Shown here piece after piece: positions 1 through 9,232 of a stretch of DNA of 64,000 bases. The stretch spans positions 372,001 through 436,000 of the forward strand of contig NZ_LN831029.1 of the NCBI RefSeq assembly GCF_001457475.1, given 5' to 3'. The translations under genes were made by a program, and so were the position numbers. Position 1 is the first letter of the stretch; each line of letters starts with the position of its first letter. The stretch comes from Achromobacter xylosoxidans. GTDB lineage: Bacteria; Pseudomonadota; Gammaproteobacteria; Burkholderiales; Burkholderiaceae_B. Below the pieces are notes generated by a model. The model was not told the DNA's origin. It ran no database searches and saw only the letters and a list, made by a program, of their open reading frames with translations.

Positions 1-1
1 G

Positions 2-643
2 GTGGACCTGACCCAGTTCGGCCTGCCGCGCGAGGACACGGTGCGCGAGACCATCGCCGCCGGCGCCGATCTGGTCACCTTCAGCGGCGACAAGCTGTTG
101 GGCGGTCCCCAGGCCGGCCTGCTGGTGGGGCGCGCCGACCTGATCCGCAAGATCAAGAAGAACCCGCTCAAGCGCGCCCTGCGCGTGGGCAAGCTGACGC
201 TGGCGGCCCTGGAACCGGTATTGCAGCTGTACCGCGCGCCGGAATTCCTGGCGCAGCGCCTGACCACGCTGCGCCTGCTGACCCGGCCGCAGCGCGAGAT
301 CCAGCCCATGGCCGAGCGCCTGCGCGGCGTGCTGGCGCACGCGGCGGGCGCCGACTACGAGGTCGAGGCGGTGCCGATGTACAGCCAGATCGGCAGCGGC
401 GCGTTGCCGGTGGATCAGTTGCCCAGCCACGGGCTGGCGGTGCGCTACCGTGGCAAGGGCCGTCCCGGGCGCCATCTGGACCGGCTGGAAACCCGCTTGC
501 GCCACCTGCCGGTGCCGGTGATCGGCCGCATCGCCGATGACGCGCTGTGGCTCGACCTGCGCTGCCTGGAGGCGCGCGACGAGGCCGCCTTCACCGAGCA
601 GCTCGCCGGACTCGCGGCGCAATCCACGGAGCCGCGGGCATGA
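2..643 (+). CDS. selA: L-seryl-tRNA(Sec) selenium transferase SelA, C-terminal part
   Basis: SelA is the PLP enzyme that converts Ser-tRNA(Sec) to Sec-tRNA(Sec) using selenophosphate. Only the last 213 codons are present, and the gene begins before the window (SelA is usually about 460 residues). The motif [12 protein letters not shown] near the start contains the lysine that forms the PLP Schiff base. The stop overlaps the selB start as ATGA, so selA and selB are translationally coupled. The tRNA-Sec gene follows selB. The identification is firm from the active-site motif and from context; the true start cannot be seen. Confidence 0.95.
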   Translation: MDLTQFGLPREDTVRETIAAGADLVTFSGDKLLGGPQAGLLVGRADLIRKIKKNPLKRALRVGKLTLAALEPVLQLYRAPEFLAQRLTTLRLLTRPQREIQPMAERLRGVLAHAAGADYEVEAVPMYSQIGSGALPVDQLPSHGLAVRYRGKGRPGRHLDRLETRLRHLPVPVIGRIADDALWLDLRCLEARDEAAFTEQLAGLAAQSTEPRA

Positions 644-2577
644 TCGTCGGCACCGCCGGCCATATCGACCATGGCAAGACCACGCTGGTGCGGGCACTGA
701 CGGGCGTCGATACCGACCGCCTCAAGGAAGAAAAGGCGCGCGGCATCTCGATCGAGCTGGGCTACGCCTACACGCCCCTGCCCAACGGCGACGTGCTGGG
801 CTTCATCGACGTGCCGGGCCACGAAAAGCTGGTGCACACCATGGCTGCCGGCGCCAGCGGCATCGACTTCGGCCTGCTGGTGGTGGCGGCCGATGACGGC
901 GTCATGCCACAGACCCGCGAACACCTGGCGATCCTGGCGCTGCTGGGCGTGGCGCGCGGGGCGGTGGCATTGACCAAGGCCGATCGCGCCGACGCCGCCC
1001 GGCTGGCGGCGGTGCGCGGCGAGATCGCGGCACTGGCGGCGGATACGTTCCTGCAGGACGCGCCCCTGTTCGAGGTATGCGCGGCGCGCGCCGGCGACGC
1101 AGGCGTGGCGCGGCTCAAGCAGCATCTGGACGAGGCCGCGCAGGCGCTGGGCGCGCGCGATGGCGCCGGCCTGTTCCGGCTGGCGGTGGACCGCGTCTTC
1201 ACGCTGGCCGGCCACGGCACCGTGGTGACCGGCACCGCGCATGGCGGCCGCGCGCGCGCCGGCGACGACGATGCCGACCTGCGCCTGATGCCGGCGGGCA
1301 CGCGGGTGCGGGTGCGCGGCATCCACGCGCAGAACCAGCCCAGCGAGACCGGCGCGGCCGGCCAGCGCTGCGCCCTGAACCTGGCGGGGATCGACAAGAG
1401 CGCGATCACGCGCGGCGACTGGATCGCCGATGCGCGCTGCTTCCTCCCGTCGCGCCACGTCGATGTGGCCTTGACGCTGCTGCCTTCGGCCGATGCGCCG
1501 CTGCGGGCCTGGACGCCGCTGCACGTGCACATCGGCGCGGCGCGGCAGGTGGCGCACGTGGTGCCGCTGTCGGCCGACGCGCTGGCCCCGGGCCAGTCGG
1601 GCTGGGTGCAGCTGGTGTTCGATGAGCCGGTGTGCGCGATGCCGGGCGACCGCTACATCGTGCGCAACGCCCAGGCCACGCGCACCGTGGGCGGCGGCCG
1701 GGTGCTCGATCCGAACGCGCCGGACCGCAAGCGCCGCGCGCCGGCGCGGATGCAGTGGCTGCAAGGCGTGGCGGACATGCTGGACGGCGGCGGGCTGCGA
1801 CCGCTGCTGGCGCAGGCCGCGCTGGGCCTGGACGAAACGACGCTGCAACGCCTGGCAGGCTGGCCGGTGCGCGACCTGGCGGCGCCCGAGGGGGCGATCT
1901 GGATCGAGCCGCGCACGCCGCAGGGCGCGCGCACGCTGATCCTGGCCACGCACTGGGAAGCGCTGCGGACACGGGTGGAGCAGGCGCTGGCGACCTTCCA
2001 CCAGGGCGCGCCGGACGAACCGGGCCCCGACGGCTCCCGCCTGCGCCGCATGGCCTTGCCGGCCGCCTCCGAGGCGTTGTGGCAGGGGTTGCTGGAAGAC
2101 CTGCGGCAGCAGGGCCGGGTGCTGCGCAACGGACCCTGGCTGCATCTGCCGGGCCACACCGCGGCGCTGGCCGAGGCCGAGGCGGAACTCGCGCTGCGCC
2201 TGCTGCCGCTGCTGGCCGCCGGGGCCTACGATCCCCCCTGGGTGCGCGACCTGGCGCGCGCGCAGGGCGAGCCGGAAGAGCGGGTGCGGCAGGTGCTGCG
2301 CAAGCTGCTGCGGCGCGGCGAGGTGGCGCAGGTGGTGAAGGATCTGTTCTACCATCGCGAGCGGGTGGCCGAGCTGGTGGCGCTGGCGATCGATCTCGCG
2401 GCAAGGCCCGAAGGATTGAACGCGGCGGCCTTCAGGGATGCGACGGGGCTGGGCCGCAAGCGCGCGATCCAGATCCTGGAGTTCTTCGATCGGACCGGCT
2501 TGACGCGGCGGCTGCGCGATACCCACGTGCTGCGCAACGACAGCGCGTATCTCGGGGCGGGCCAGGCGGTATCATAG
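640..2577 (+). CDS. selB: Selenocysteine-specific elongation factor SelB
   Basis: SelB is a GTPase that delivers Sec-tRNA(Sec) to UGA codons marked by a SECIS element. The protein is 645 residues. It starts with the P-loop GHIDHGKT (residues 7-14), followed by the G3 motif DVPGHE and the G4 motif TKAD. The EF-Tu-like domains come next, then a long C-terminal region of winged helices that binds SECIS RNA; the [12 protein letters not shown] stretch near the end belongs to the last of these. The ATG at 640 overlaps the selA stop by four bases. This start begins exactly at the conserved N terminus, whereas an upstream start at 547 would add a non-conserved extension. tRNA-Sec lies 26 bp downstream. 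Confidence 0.97.
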   Translation: MIVGTAGHIDHGKTTLVRALTGVDTDRLKEEKARGISIELGYAYTPLPNGDVLGFIDVPGHEKLVHTMAAGASGIDFGLLVVAADDGVMPQTREHLAILALLGVARGAVALTKADRADAARLAAVRGEIAALAADTFLQDAPLFEVCAARAGDAGVARLKQHLDEAAQALGARDGAGLFRLAVDRVFTLAGHGTVVTGTAHGGRARAGDDDADLRLMPAGTRVRVRGIHAQNQPSETGAAGQRCALNLAGIDKSAITRGDWIADARCFLPSRHVDVALTLLPSADAPLRAWTPLHVHIGAARQVAHVVPLSADALAPGQSGWVQLVFDEPVCAMPGDRYIVRNAQATRTVGGGRVLDPNAPDRKRRAPARMQWLQGVADMLDGGGLRPLLAQAALGLDETTLQRLAGWPVRDLAAPEGAIWIEPRTPQGARTLILATHWEALRTRVEQALATFHQGAPDEPGPDGSRLRRMALPAASEALWQGLLEDLRQQGRVLRNGPWLHLPGHTAALAEAEAELALRLLPLLAAGAYDPPWVRDLARAQGEPEERVRQVLRKLLRRGEVAQVVKDLFYHRERVAELVALAIDLAARPEGLNAAAFRDATGLGRKRAIQILEFFDRTGLTRRLRDTHVLRNDSAYLGAGQAVS

Positions 2578-2603
2578 GCGGTCTTTCATCGGCGGTTTTC
2601 TCT

Positions 2604-2699
2604 GGAAGGCATCCGTGCCCGGTGGCACGGCCGGGCTTCAAACCCGGTTGGGGACGTCAGACGTTCCCAGGTAGGTTCGACTCCTGCTGCCTTCCGCCA
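2604..2699 (+). tRNA. selC: tRNA-Sec (UCA anticodon)
   Basis: The molecule is 96 nt with encoded CCA. The acceptor stem has eight perfect pairs (GGAAGGCA at 2604-2611 with TGCCTTCC at 2688-2695), the lengthened stem typical of bacterial tRNA-Sec. Discriminator G2696 is followed by CCA at 2697-2699. The anticodon stem pairs CCGGG (2631-2635) with CCCGG (2643-2647), enclosing loop CTTCAAA with anticodon TCA at 2638-2640. A long variable arm lies at about 2648-2670, and a T-loop GGTTCGACTCC follows. Its position directly after selB supports the call. It reads UGA as selenocysteine. Confidence 0.97.
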
Positions 2700-2890
2700 A
2701 TTCGTGGCTGCCGGATCGCAAGTATCCGGATCGGTCCTGCATTTGTCCGTCTTGTTCCCCGGCCCGCTGAATCCGGCGTAGCTTACCGATCCGCCCGCGC
2801 CCATCGGACAAGACATCCCTGCTCGTAAACCCATGCCACCGCATGGGGTTCAAGGCGCGGCGCTCCCGTAAGCCCACGCCTGAACAGAAC

Positions 2891-3925
2891 ATGAGCCACG
2901 TCGAACCCACTGCGCCGCAGGTCAGCCTGATCGTGCCGGTATATAACTGCGAACGGTATCTGTCCGACCAACTGGACGCGCTATTGGCCGACGCCGCCTT
3001 GAGCCTGGAAGTGATCGCGGTCGACGACGGTTCCACCGATGGCAGCGTGGCGATCCTGCAGGCGCGCGGCGCCACGGACGCGCGCCTTCGCATCCTCAGG
3101 CAACCCCATCAGGGACTCGGCGCCGCGCGCAATGCGGGCCTGCGGGCCGCGCGTGGCGCCTGGGTCGCCTTCGCCGACGCCGACGATCTCCTGCCCTCGG
3201 CCGGACTCGTCCGGTGGCACGAACAGGCCGTTTCGCAGGGGCTGGAGGTGCTGGTCGGAAACGCGTACCGGTTCACGCACGCGCCTGCGCCCCTGCCCCG
3301 GCCCCCCGTCCTCACCCGACAACCGACCGCCGGCGCCATGACGGGCGAGGATTGGATCGCGCACTGCGTCGCCATCGGCGAATGGCCGCACTATGTTTGC
3401 CTGCAATTGGTCAAGCGCGAACTCATCACCCGACACGGCCTGGCGTTCGATCCCTCGATATTTCACGAGGACATCCTGTGGACCACCCAACTTGCGCTGG
3501 TCGCCAGGCGCATGGGCTTCGCGTCCGAGCCGGTGTACGGCTATCGCCGCAACCCCGACTCGATAACCCTTTCGCCGTCAGCCCGGATACGCCAGTGGCG
3601 CGGCGTCAGCTACGTTCACATCATCGAGACGCTGCTGGCGCTGTCCAGGCGGCAGGACCTCGGCCAGAGAACCCGCGTCTCGATCGTGCGCCACGTCCTG
3701 CATGAACTCCTGTGCTTTGTCGACCTGCTTCGCAAGGACGTCGAAAACCCGCAAGCGCGCGCCCAGCTGGCGCGGTCGATGCTCGACCTGCGCGCCTGGC
3801 CGGGGCTGGTCCGCCATGCGCGCGGCGTCACCGACCTGCGGCGGGTGTTCAAGGCATACCGGCGCCTGAGACGAATGGCGCGAGGCAAGGGCGCTTTCAC
3901 GCCGGACATGGCCGTCACGCGGTAG
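2891..3925 (+). CDS. Family 2 glycosyltransferase
   Basis: This 344-residue protein has the GT-A fold signatures of family 2 glycosyltransferases. It begins SLIVPVYNCERYL, has DDGSTDG at residues 45-51 (nucleotide-sugar binding) and the metal-binding DADD at 96-99. It probably transfers a sugar to a surface polysaccharide or lipid, but donor and acceptor cannot be told from sequence. No membrane segment is obvious. The ATG at 2891 was chosen because the conserved domain starts a few residues later; an upstream ATG at 2843 would add 16 Arg/Lys-rich residues. It stands alone between tRNA-Sec and a minus-strand pair, with no polysaccharide genes nearby. Confidence 0.85.
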   Translation: MSHVEPTAPQVSLIVPVYNCERYLSDQLDALLADAALSLEVIAVDDGSTDGSVAILQARGATDARLRILRQPHQGLGAARNAGLRAARGAWVAFADADDLLPSAGLVRWHEQAVSQGLEVLVGNAYRFTHAPAPLPRPPVLTRQPTAGAMTGEDWIAHCVAIGEWPHYVCLQLVKRELITRHGLAFDPSIFHEDILWTTQLALVARRMGFASEPVYGYRRNPDSITLSPSARIRQWRGVSYVHIIETLLALSRRQDLGQRTRVSIVRHVLHELLCFVDLLRKDVENPQARAQLARSMLDLRAWPGLVRHARGVTDLRRVFKAYRRLRRMARGKGAFTPDMAVTR

Positions 3926-3942
3926 CAGCCCCGCAAGCACAA

Positions 3943-4485
3943 TCACGCGCGCAGCATCCTGGTGACGACGCCGTTGACGTTCGCGGCCTGCCAGTCCAGC
4001 GCGCCCAGGTGCCAGTGGCGGATGCGGCCGCCGCGGTCGACGAGGTAGTTGGCGGGCAGGCCGACGGCATCCCATTGCCTGGCCGCGCTGCTGTTGCGAT
4101 CGTGCAGGACGGTGCCGGCGACCGGCCACTTGGCCAGGAAGGTGGTGATCTTGCCCAGCGCTTCGCCGACGTTCACGGCGACCAGGCGCAGGCCTTCTTC
4201 GCGGTGGCGCCTGGCCATGGCGGACATCAGCGGGATTTCGTCGCGGCAGGGGTCGCACCAGGTGGCCCAGAAGCTGACAATGACCACGCTGCCGCGCCAG
4301 GCGGCAAGTTTCTGCTCGCGGCCCGCAAGGTCGGGCAGGACCAGCGGCGGCGTCGCGGCGGTCCAGGCGGCCCAGTCGGGACCCGTGGCGGCCTTGAGGG
4401 CGCTGTCACTGGCGGCGGCGCGGGCCCAGCCGGGCAGCGCCGCCAGCGACAGGGCGGATTGCAGCAGGTGGCGGCGGCTGACCAT
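3943..4485 (-). CDS. TlpA/ResA-like thioredoxin-fold protein, Tat-type signal
   Basis: This 180-residue redoxin begins with a twin-arginine-like leader (SRRHLLQ then a hydrophobic stretch ending ARAA). That suggests export, possibly folded. The active site WCDPC (Cys77, Cys80) sits in FWATWCDPCRDEIP, the pattern of TlpA/ResA reductases. The later GLPANYLVDRGGRI segment contains the cis-proline region. The family maintains periplasmic thiols, often for cytochrome c or specific client proteins. It starts 14 bp after a Tat-signal transglutaminase-like gene and is probably co-transcribed with it, so that enzyme, with its catalytic Cys, could be a client; this last point is inference. Confidence 0.85.
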   Translation of the reverse strand: MVSRRHLLQSALSLAALPGWARAAASDSALKAATGPDWAAWTAATPPLVLPDLAGREQKLAAWRGSVVIVSFWATWCDPCRDEIPLMSAMARRHREEGLRLVAVNVGEALGKITTFLAKWPVAGTVLHDRNSSAARQWDAVGLPANYLVDRGGRIRHWHLGALDWQAANVNGVVTRMLRA

Positions 4486-4499
4486 GGACGCGCGCCGGT

Positions 4500-5603
4500 T
4501 CAGGTGGACAGCGAACGGGCGGTCAGGGTGTAGCGGAAACTGTCGGGGTCGAGGCTGTCCAGGCGGCCGTCGGCGGTTTCGCCGTTGGGGTACATCAGGA
4601 ACGGCACGGCGCCGTGGGCGGAGCCGGGCAGGACGACGTCGTGGCCATGGTTGTAGGCAACCCAGTTCATTTCCCACGCGCCGAACAGCATGACACGGGC
4701 GCTGCGCACGCGGGCGTCCGTGGTGGGCAGATCGCCGGGCGGCTCCTCCAGCATGACCTTGCGCACGTCGGCGGGGTCGACCGGGACCCAGCCGTAGCCG
4801 TCGGCGTAGAACTCGGCGCGGCAATGTTGCGCGCGGGTGACGTCGCCGGCCTTGCCCAGGCTCTTGAAACCGAGCTGCGAATCGGCCACGCGCAGCCCGT
4901 AGGCGTCGCGGGCGGGAATGCCGGCGGCGCGCGCCAGGGCGACGAACAGCGCGTTGATGTCGGCGCATTTGCCGTTCAGGTCGTTGGCGGCAAGCATGTA
5001 GCGCACGTCGCCGGTGCCGCAGCCGCGGGTCGAGGCGGTGCGGCAGGTGTTGTCGACCACCCAGTCGTAGAGGGCCCGGGCCCGCGCCAGCGTGCCCTGG
5101 TGGCCGCGGGTGATGCGGTCCGCGGTGGTCTTGACGATGCCGTCGGTGGGCAAAAGCTCGGTGGGCTGGAGGTATTCGCGCAGGGAGGCGGCGCTTTCGC
5201 GCGAGGCGCCTGGTGGCGGCGGCTGGGTCAGGTCGACGCGGCGGTTGCGGGTCTGGAAGCGGCTGGTCACGGTGACTTCGCGCGGCGCCTGGGCGTCGGG
5301 CCATTGCACCGCCAGCATGCGCACGTCGTAGCCGGGCGCCTGCGCCAGCCGCGCGCTGCCGCCGCCGCTGACCAGCCAGGCGCTCTGCGCGCCGCGCTGG
5401 TACCCGGTGTCGGTGGCGTAGGGCAGGGGGATCCAGAGGCGCGCATGGGCGCCGGGGTCGCGGACCTGGATGTGGGTGGTCAGTTCGAAGCTGCGCCAGT
5501 CGGCGCTGACGGGCGCCTGGCCGGCGCGCGCGGCCAGGGGCAGGGCCGCGGCCTGGGTGGCGCACAGGGCGCTCGAGAAACGGAGGAAGTGTCGGCGATC
5601 CAT
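4500..5603 (-). CDS. Exported transglutaminase-like domain protein
   Basis: This 367-residue protein starts MDRRHFLRF, a good match to the Tat motif, followed by a hydrophobic segment ending at ARAG. The catalytic triad of the transglutaminase-like fold is visible: Cys in GKCADINALF, His in RAQHCRAEFY and Asp in VPVDPADV. Such bacterial proteins are cysteine proteases, amidases or peptide ligases; the substrate here is unknown. The ATG at 5603 is preferred because TGAGGG lies just upstream and the twin-arginine motif is then positioned correctly; a GTG at 5618 would add five residues. It is followed closely by the TlpA-like gene. Confidence 0.82.
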   Translation of the reverse strand: MDRRHFLRFSSALCATQAAALPLAARAGQAPVSADWRSFELTTHIQVRDPGAHARLWIPLPYATDTGYQRGAQSAWLVSGGGSARLAQAPGYDVRMLAVQWPDAQAPREVTVTSRFQTRNRRVDLTQPPPPGASRESAASLREYLQPTELLPTDGIVKTTADRITRGHQGTLARARALYDWVVDNTCRTASTRGCGTGDVRYMLAANDLNGKCADINALFVALARAAGIPARDAYGLRVADSQLGFKSLGKAGDVTRAQHCRAEFYADGYGWVPVDPADVRKVMLEEPPGDLPTTDARVRSARVMLFGAWEMNWVAYNHGHDVVLPGSAHGAVPFLMYPNGETADGRLDSLDPDSFRYTLTARSLST

Positions 5604-5745
5604 ATAGCCCTCACGCACGGTGAAGTTTGGCTGTCGGTGCGCCCGATGGCGGGCGGCCGTCCGTTGCTGCCTGCTGCCGGATCATCATAGGGCCATTCGG
5701 GGCCGCGATGCTATCCTTTTCCCCATCACCTACGGAGAGATTCAC

Positions 5746-6807
5746 ATGACCCAGGATGCAGCGTCCGCGGCGGTGCCGCGCTTGACCTCGCTGTCGCACG
5801 GCGGCGGCTGTGGCTGCAAGATCGCGCCCGGCGTGCTGTCGCAGCTGCTGGCGCGCTTCGGGCCGGCCGCCAGCTACCCCAACCTGCTGGTGGGCACCGA
5901 GACGGCCGACGATGCCGCCGTCTACCGGCTCAACGACGAGCAGGCGCTGATCGCGACCACCGACTTCTTCATGCCGATCGTCGACGATCCCTACGACTTC
6001 GGCCGCATCGCGGCCACCAATGCGCTGTCGGACGTGTACGCCATGGGCGGCACGCCGATCATGGCGCTGGCCATCGTCGGCATGCCGATCAACGTGCTGC
6101 CGCACGGCGTCATCGCCGACATCCTGCGCGGCGGCGAGTCGGTCTGCAAGGAGGCCGGCATTCCGGTGGCGGGCGGCCACAGCATCGACTCGGTCGAACC
6201 GATCTACGGCCTGGCGGCCATGGGGCTGGTGCATCCGGACCGCATCAAGCGCAACGCCGATGCGCGTGCCGGCGACGTGCTGGTGCTGGGCAAGGGGCTG
6301 GGCGTGGGCATCCTGTCGGCGGCGCTGAAGAAGAACCGGCTGGACGCCGACGGGTACCGGGTGATGATCGACACCACCACCCGCCTGAACCGCCCCGGCG
6401 CGGCGCTGGCCGCGATGGACGGGGTCCATGCGATCACCGACGTCACCGGTTTCGGCCTGCTGGGACATACGCTGGAGATGGCTCGCGGCGCGGGGCTGAC
6501 CGCCAGGCTGCGGCGCGAGGCCTTGCCCTGGCTGCCAGGCGTGCAGGCCTTCGCCGCCGAAGGCGTGGTCACCGGCGCGTCGGGCCGCAACTGGGCGTCG
6601 TATGGCGAATCGGTGCGGCTGGGCGCGGACGTATCCGATGTCGAACGGGCGTTGCTGACCGACCCGCAGACCGCTGGCGGCCTGTTGGTCGCCTGCGATC
6701 CCCAGGCGGCCCAGGCGGTGCTGGAGCTGTTCCGCGAGCAGGGCTTCGCGGACGCCGCGGTGGTCGGCGACATGGTCGCGGGCGACGCGCTGGTGCGCGT
6801 CGACTAG
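5746..6807 (+). CDS. selD: Selenide, water dikinase (selenophosphate synthase) SelD
   Basis: SelD makes selenophosphate from selenide and ATP, the donor used by SelA. The 353-residue protein has the glycine-rich N-terminal catalytic loop HGGGCGCKI. Cys22 and Lys25 correspond to Cys17 and Lys20 of the E. coli enzyme, so this is the cysteine form and not a selenoprotein. DDAAVYRL and the following TTDFF contribute the metal/ATP site, and GGHSIDS is also present. The ATG at 5746 is preceded by GGAGAGA. It lies about 3 kb from selABC, separated by a glycosyltransferase and a minus-strand pair, so it is transcribed separately. The following gene is convergent. Confidence 0.97.
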   Translation: MTQDAASAAVPRLTSLSHGGGCGCKIAPGVLSQLLARFGPAASYPNLLVGTETADDAAVYRLNDEQALIATTDFFMPIVDDPYDFGRIAATNALSDVYAMGGTPIMALAIVGMPINVLPHGVIADILRGGESVCKEAGIPVAGGHSIDSVEPIYGLAAMGLVHPDRIKRNADARAGDVLVLGKGLGVGILSAALKKNRLDADGYRVMIDTTTRLNRPGAALAAMDGVHAITDVTGFGLLGHTLEMARGAGLTARLRREALPWLPGVQAFAAEGVVTGASGRNWASYGESVRLGADVSDVERALLTDPQTAGGLLVACDPQAAQAVLELFREQGFADAAVVGDMVAGDALVRVD

Positions 6808-6840
6808 CGGGCGCGGGCCGCCTCGGGTCCGGGCGCCGCG

Positions 6841-6858
6841 CGCCGCGCATGCGCGGCG
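6841..6858. terminator. GC-only palindrome between convergent genes
   Basis: An 18-bp perfect palindrome (CGCCGCGCA and its complement) lies between the selD stop and the stop of the convergent sulfatase-fold gene. It could act as a bidirectional hairpin terminator, but there is no T-tract, so the call is weak. Confidence 0.35.
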
Positions 6859-6865
6859 GGCCGGT

Positions 6866-8938
6866 TCAGGGGCGATCCGGCCGCAATGGCACCTGGTGCT
6901 GCACCTGGTGATTGATCTGCCATTGCAGCAGCGGGGCATACGCTTCCAGCCGTTCCTGCTCGGCCGCCTGCGCCGCCGACGCGACCCGCTCGGGCGCCAG
7001 CGCCAGGCCGCTGGCGCCGGCCCAGGGCAGGATGCGTCCGGGATGATCGCGCCGGTAGGCGCCGTCGCGCGTGATCAGCAGGCGCGGGTTGTTGAAGCCA
7101 AAGCACCATTGCGGATCGGGCCGCGCGGCCAGCAGATCGCAGCCGCTGCGGAAATAGGGAGTGTCCGGCAGGCTCAGGTGGTACAGCGTGGGCAGGATGT
7201 CCTTGTGGCTGCCCGGGCGTGACGGATCGTAGGTCGATTGCCCACGATAGGCCGGTGGCACATACAGGTAGAACGGCACCGCGCGCGCCAGGACGGCGTC
7301 GGTGTCGGCGGAATAGGCGACCCCCAGGATGTTGTGGTCGCCGGTGGCCGCGACGATGGTGCGAGCGCCTTGGGCGGAGCCTTTCAGGCCGCTCAGGAAG
7401 CGCCCAAGCTGGTCGTTGGCGTAGCGCAGCGTGTCGAAGGCGTCTTCCAGGCCTGTCCAGTTTTCGTAGTAGGGCAGGCGTTCGACATCGCCCAGGTCCA
7501 GGCCGCCGCGCTGGCCGCCTTCGGGAACCAGGAACGGCGGGTGGTGGGTGGTGGACAGGCCGACGATGAAAAGGTGTTCACCGTCACGGTCGGCCCGCGC
7601 CAGGCGCTCGGCGATGTAGCGGAACATGTATTCGTCGGGCACGCCCCAGGCGCCCGCCTGCGCCTCGGGATAGCGGTGCTTGAGCGTCAGCTGGTCGGCG
7701 AACTCATGCGCGCCCAGATGCGTGGCGAATCGGCCCAGGTTGCGCCAGGTGGCTGTGCCCGAGGTGACGAACACCACCCGATAGCCGCGCGCCAGGAATG
7801 GCGTGAAGGCATTGCTGGCGAAGGTGGCATTGGCCGCCGACGATTGGCTGATGGCCAGCACCGGACTGCGCACCAGCAGCCGGCTGAGCGAATCGATGGT
7901 GCCATTGCCTTCGGACAGGAAGCGGTCGAAGCGCCAGTCCTGCCGCCAGTGCGGCCGCAGCGCGCCCAACAGGTCGCGGCCGGGGCGGTCGTGGGTGTTC
8001 ATGTGGTGCCCCATGCTTTCCATGATCTGCAGCACGACGTGCGGCGGCCGGGCGCGGGCTGGCGGATTGGCGCCGGTGCTGGCCATGAAGGGTTGCAGAT
8101 CGCGGCCGGGTCGTCCCAGGAAACGCCGATACAGCCGCGCGCCTTCGTCAGCGGTGACGGGGCTGAAGCGCTTGTCGTTGTCGCGCTCGGACAACGCCCA
8201 GAAGAACGCCGAAATGCCGTTGGGCGTGATGTCGTTGAGCAGGCGCAGCGACGAGATGCCGGTGTCGTCCTTGTTGAGCGGAAAGGTGCCCAGCGAGCCG
8301 CGACAGGCCAGCACCGTGACGCCGATGATCAGGAACAGCCGCAGCGCGCTGGGAACCAGCGCGCGCCGCGCCAGCCGCGCCCGCATGATGCCCGAGCCCC
8401 AGCGCCGCGCCAGCCAGTACGTGGCGCCCAGCACCGCCGCCAGCAGCGCCAGCGTCCGCAGCACCGGATAGCCGTGCCATAGCGTCGCCAGGATGGCGCG
8501 GGTGTCGTCGTCCATCAGGCCGAATACGAAGATGTCGATCGAGCGCGAGAACGTGGCGAAGTAGTACACGCTCACCACCGTGCTGGCGGCGAACAGGGTG
8601 GCCAGCACTGCGCCCAGGCCTGGCAGGCAGCGCAGCCACAGGGCGTGCGCCGCCGGCCGCGCGGCCAGCACCAGCGCGGCCAGCAGCGGCACCGAGAACG
8701 CGATCGCCGCGACCTTGATGTCAAACAGCAGGCCGGTCGCCAGCATGCGTTTGACGTCCTGCGGCAGCGCCGCGTAGGCGCCGGGGGGCGCGTAGGCGGC
8801 CAGCAGATAGGCGCGGCCGGCGCCCTGCGCCAGCACGGACACCAGCCATGGCGCCAGCAGGATCAGGAAGGAACGCTGGAAGTTGATGAACCAGGATTGC
8901 CAGGCGTCGGTGGAACGGAAGAGCTTCATCTGCGCCAT
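6866..8938 (-). CDS. Inner-membrane sulfatase-fold transferase (LtaS/OpgB-like)
   Basis: This protein of about 690 residues has an N-terminal membrane part with several hydrophobic segments (for example FLILLAPWLVSVLA, AIAFSVPLLAALVLA, LALLAAVLGATYWLA). A large periplasmic alkaline-phosphatase/sulfatase domain follows. Sulfatase features include HVVLQIMESMG, the putative nucleophile Thr in EGNGTIDSLS, and the metal-site segment ATGDHNI. Family members move phosphoglycerol or phosphoethanolamine onto periplasmic glucans, lipid A or teichoic acid; OpgB-like glucan decoration is plausible but not provable. No clear ribosome site precedes any start; ATG 8938 and ATG 8929 are both possible. Confidence 0.78.
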   Translation of the reverse strand: MAQMKLFRSTDAWQSWFINFQRSFLILLAPWLVSVLAQGAGRAYLLAAYAPPGAYAALPQDVKRMLATGLLFDIKVAAIAFSVPLLAALVLAARPAAHALWLRCLPGLGAVLATLFAASTVVSVYYFATFSRSIDIFVFGLMDDDTRAILATLWHGYPVLRTLALLAAVLGATYWLARRWGSGIMRARLARRALVPSALRLFLIIGVTVLACRGSLGTFPLNKDDTGISSLRLLNDITPNGISAFFWALSERDNDKRFSPVTADEGARLYRRFLGRPGRDLQPFMASTGANPPARARPPHVVLQIMESMGHHMNTHDRPGRDLLGALRPHWRQDWRFDRFLSEGNGTIDSLSRLLVRSPVLAISQSSAANATFASNAFTPFLARGYRVVFVTSGTATWRNLGRFATHLGAHEFADQLTLKHRYPEAQAGAWGVPDEYMFRYIAERLARADRDGEHLFIVGLSTTHHPPFLVPEGGQRGGLDLGDVERLPYYENWTGLEDAFDTLRYANDQLGRFLSGLKGSAQGARTIVAATGDHNILGVAYSADTDAVLARAVPFYLYVPPAYRGQSTYDPSRPGSHKDILPTLYHLSLPDTPYFRSGCDLLAARPDPQWCFGFNNPRLLITRDGAYRRDHPGRILPWAGASGLALAPERVASAAQAAEQERLEAYAPLLQWQINHQVQHQVPLRPDRP

Positions 8939-9118
8939 GAAAGGAGGGCGGGGCATTGCGCCGTGAAACGGCGGCAACGGGCCCGCGCGACCGCCGGGGG
9001 AACGGGGCGCGCGGGTTCATTCGCAGGGGGGGAGCTCGGGTCCGTGCGTGCTATGCAGGCCGCAATCTACAGGAGGGGGAACGCAAATCTATGAAGGTTT
9101 GTATAGAACTTGTAGTGA

Positions 9119-9170
9119 GTCGCCCAAGCGGGTCGCACAAACCGGTCGCCCAAGCCGGTCGCCCAAGCCG
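9119..9170. repeat. Four tandem copies of a 13-bp unit
   Basis: The unit GTCGCCCAAGCCG is repeated four times without gaps (9119, 9132, 9145, 9158). Copies 3 and 4 are identical; copy 1 has one change and copy 2 has two. It lies in the spacer between the end of a LysR gene and the start region of the membrane transferase. A repeat like this could vary in copy number by slippage. Confidence 0.85.
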
Positions 9171-9175
9171 CAAGA

Positions 9176-9232
9176 GCGCCTGGCGATCGCCAGGCGCCGG
9201 CATGGCGGGGATTCGGCCTCGCGGGGGAGGCC
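9176..9232 (-). terminator. Perfect palindrome and second hairpin after the LysR gene
   Basis: A 22-bp perfect palindrome (half-site GCGCCTGGCGA) spans 9176-9197. A second hairpin (GGCCTC with GAGGCC, 9215-9232) starts immediately after the LysR stop at 9233. Neither is followed by a good T-tract on the minus strand. Together they probably end LysR transcription before the next minus-strand gene. Confidence 0.45.

Noticed and set aside
445..2526. A 693-codon open frame on the minus strand opposite selB, and similar very long frames opposite ALDH (12017-13714), trpE (18106-19833) and the atp genes
   Set aside because: High GC makes stops rare in antisense frames. Their translations are Arg/Gln/His/Gly-rich without domain motifs, while the other strand carries clear conserved proteins.
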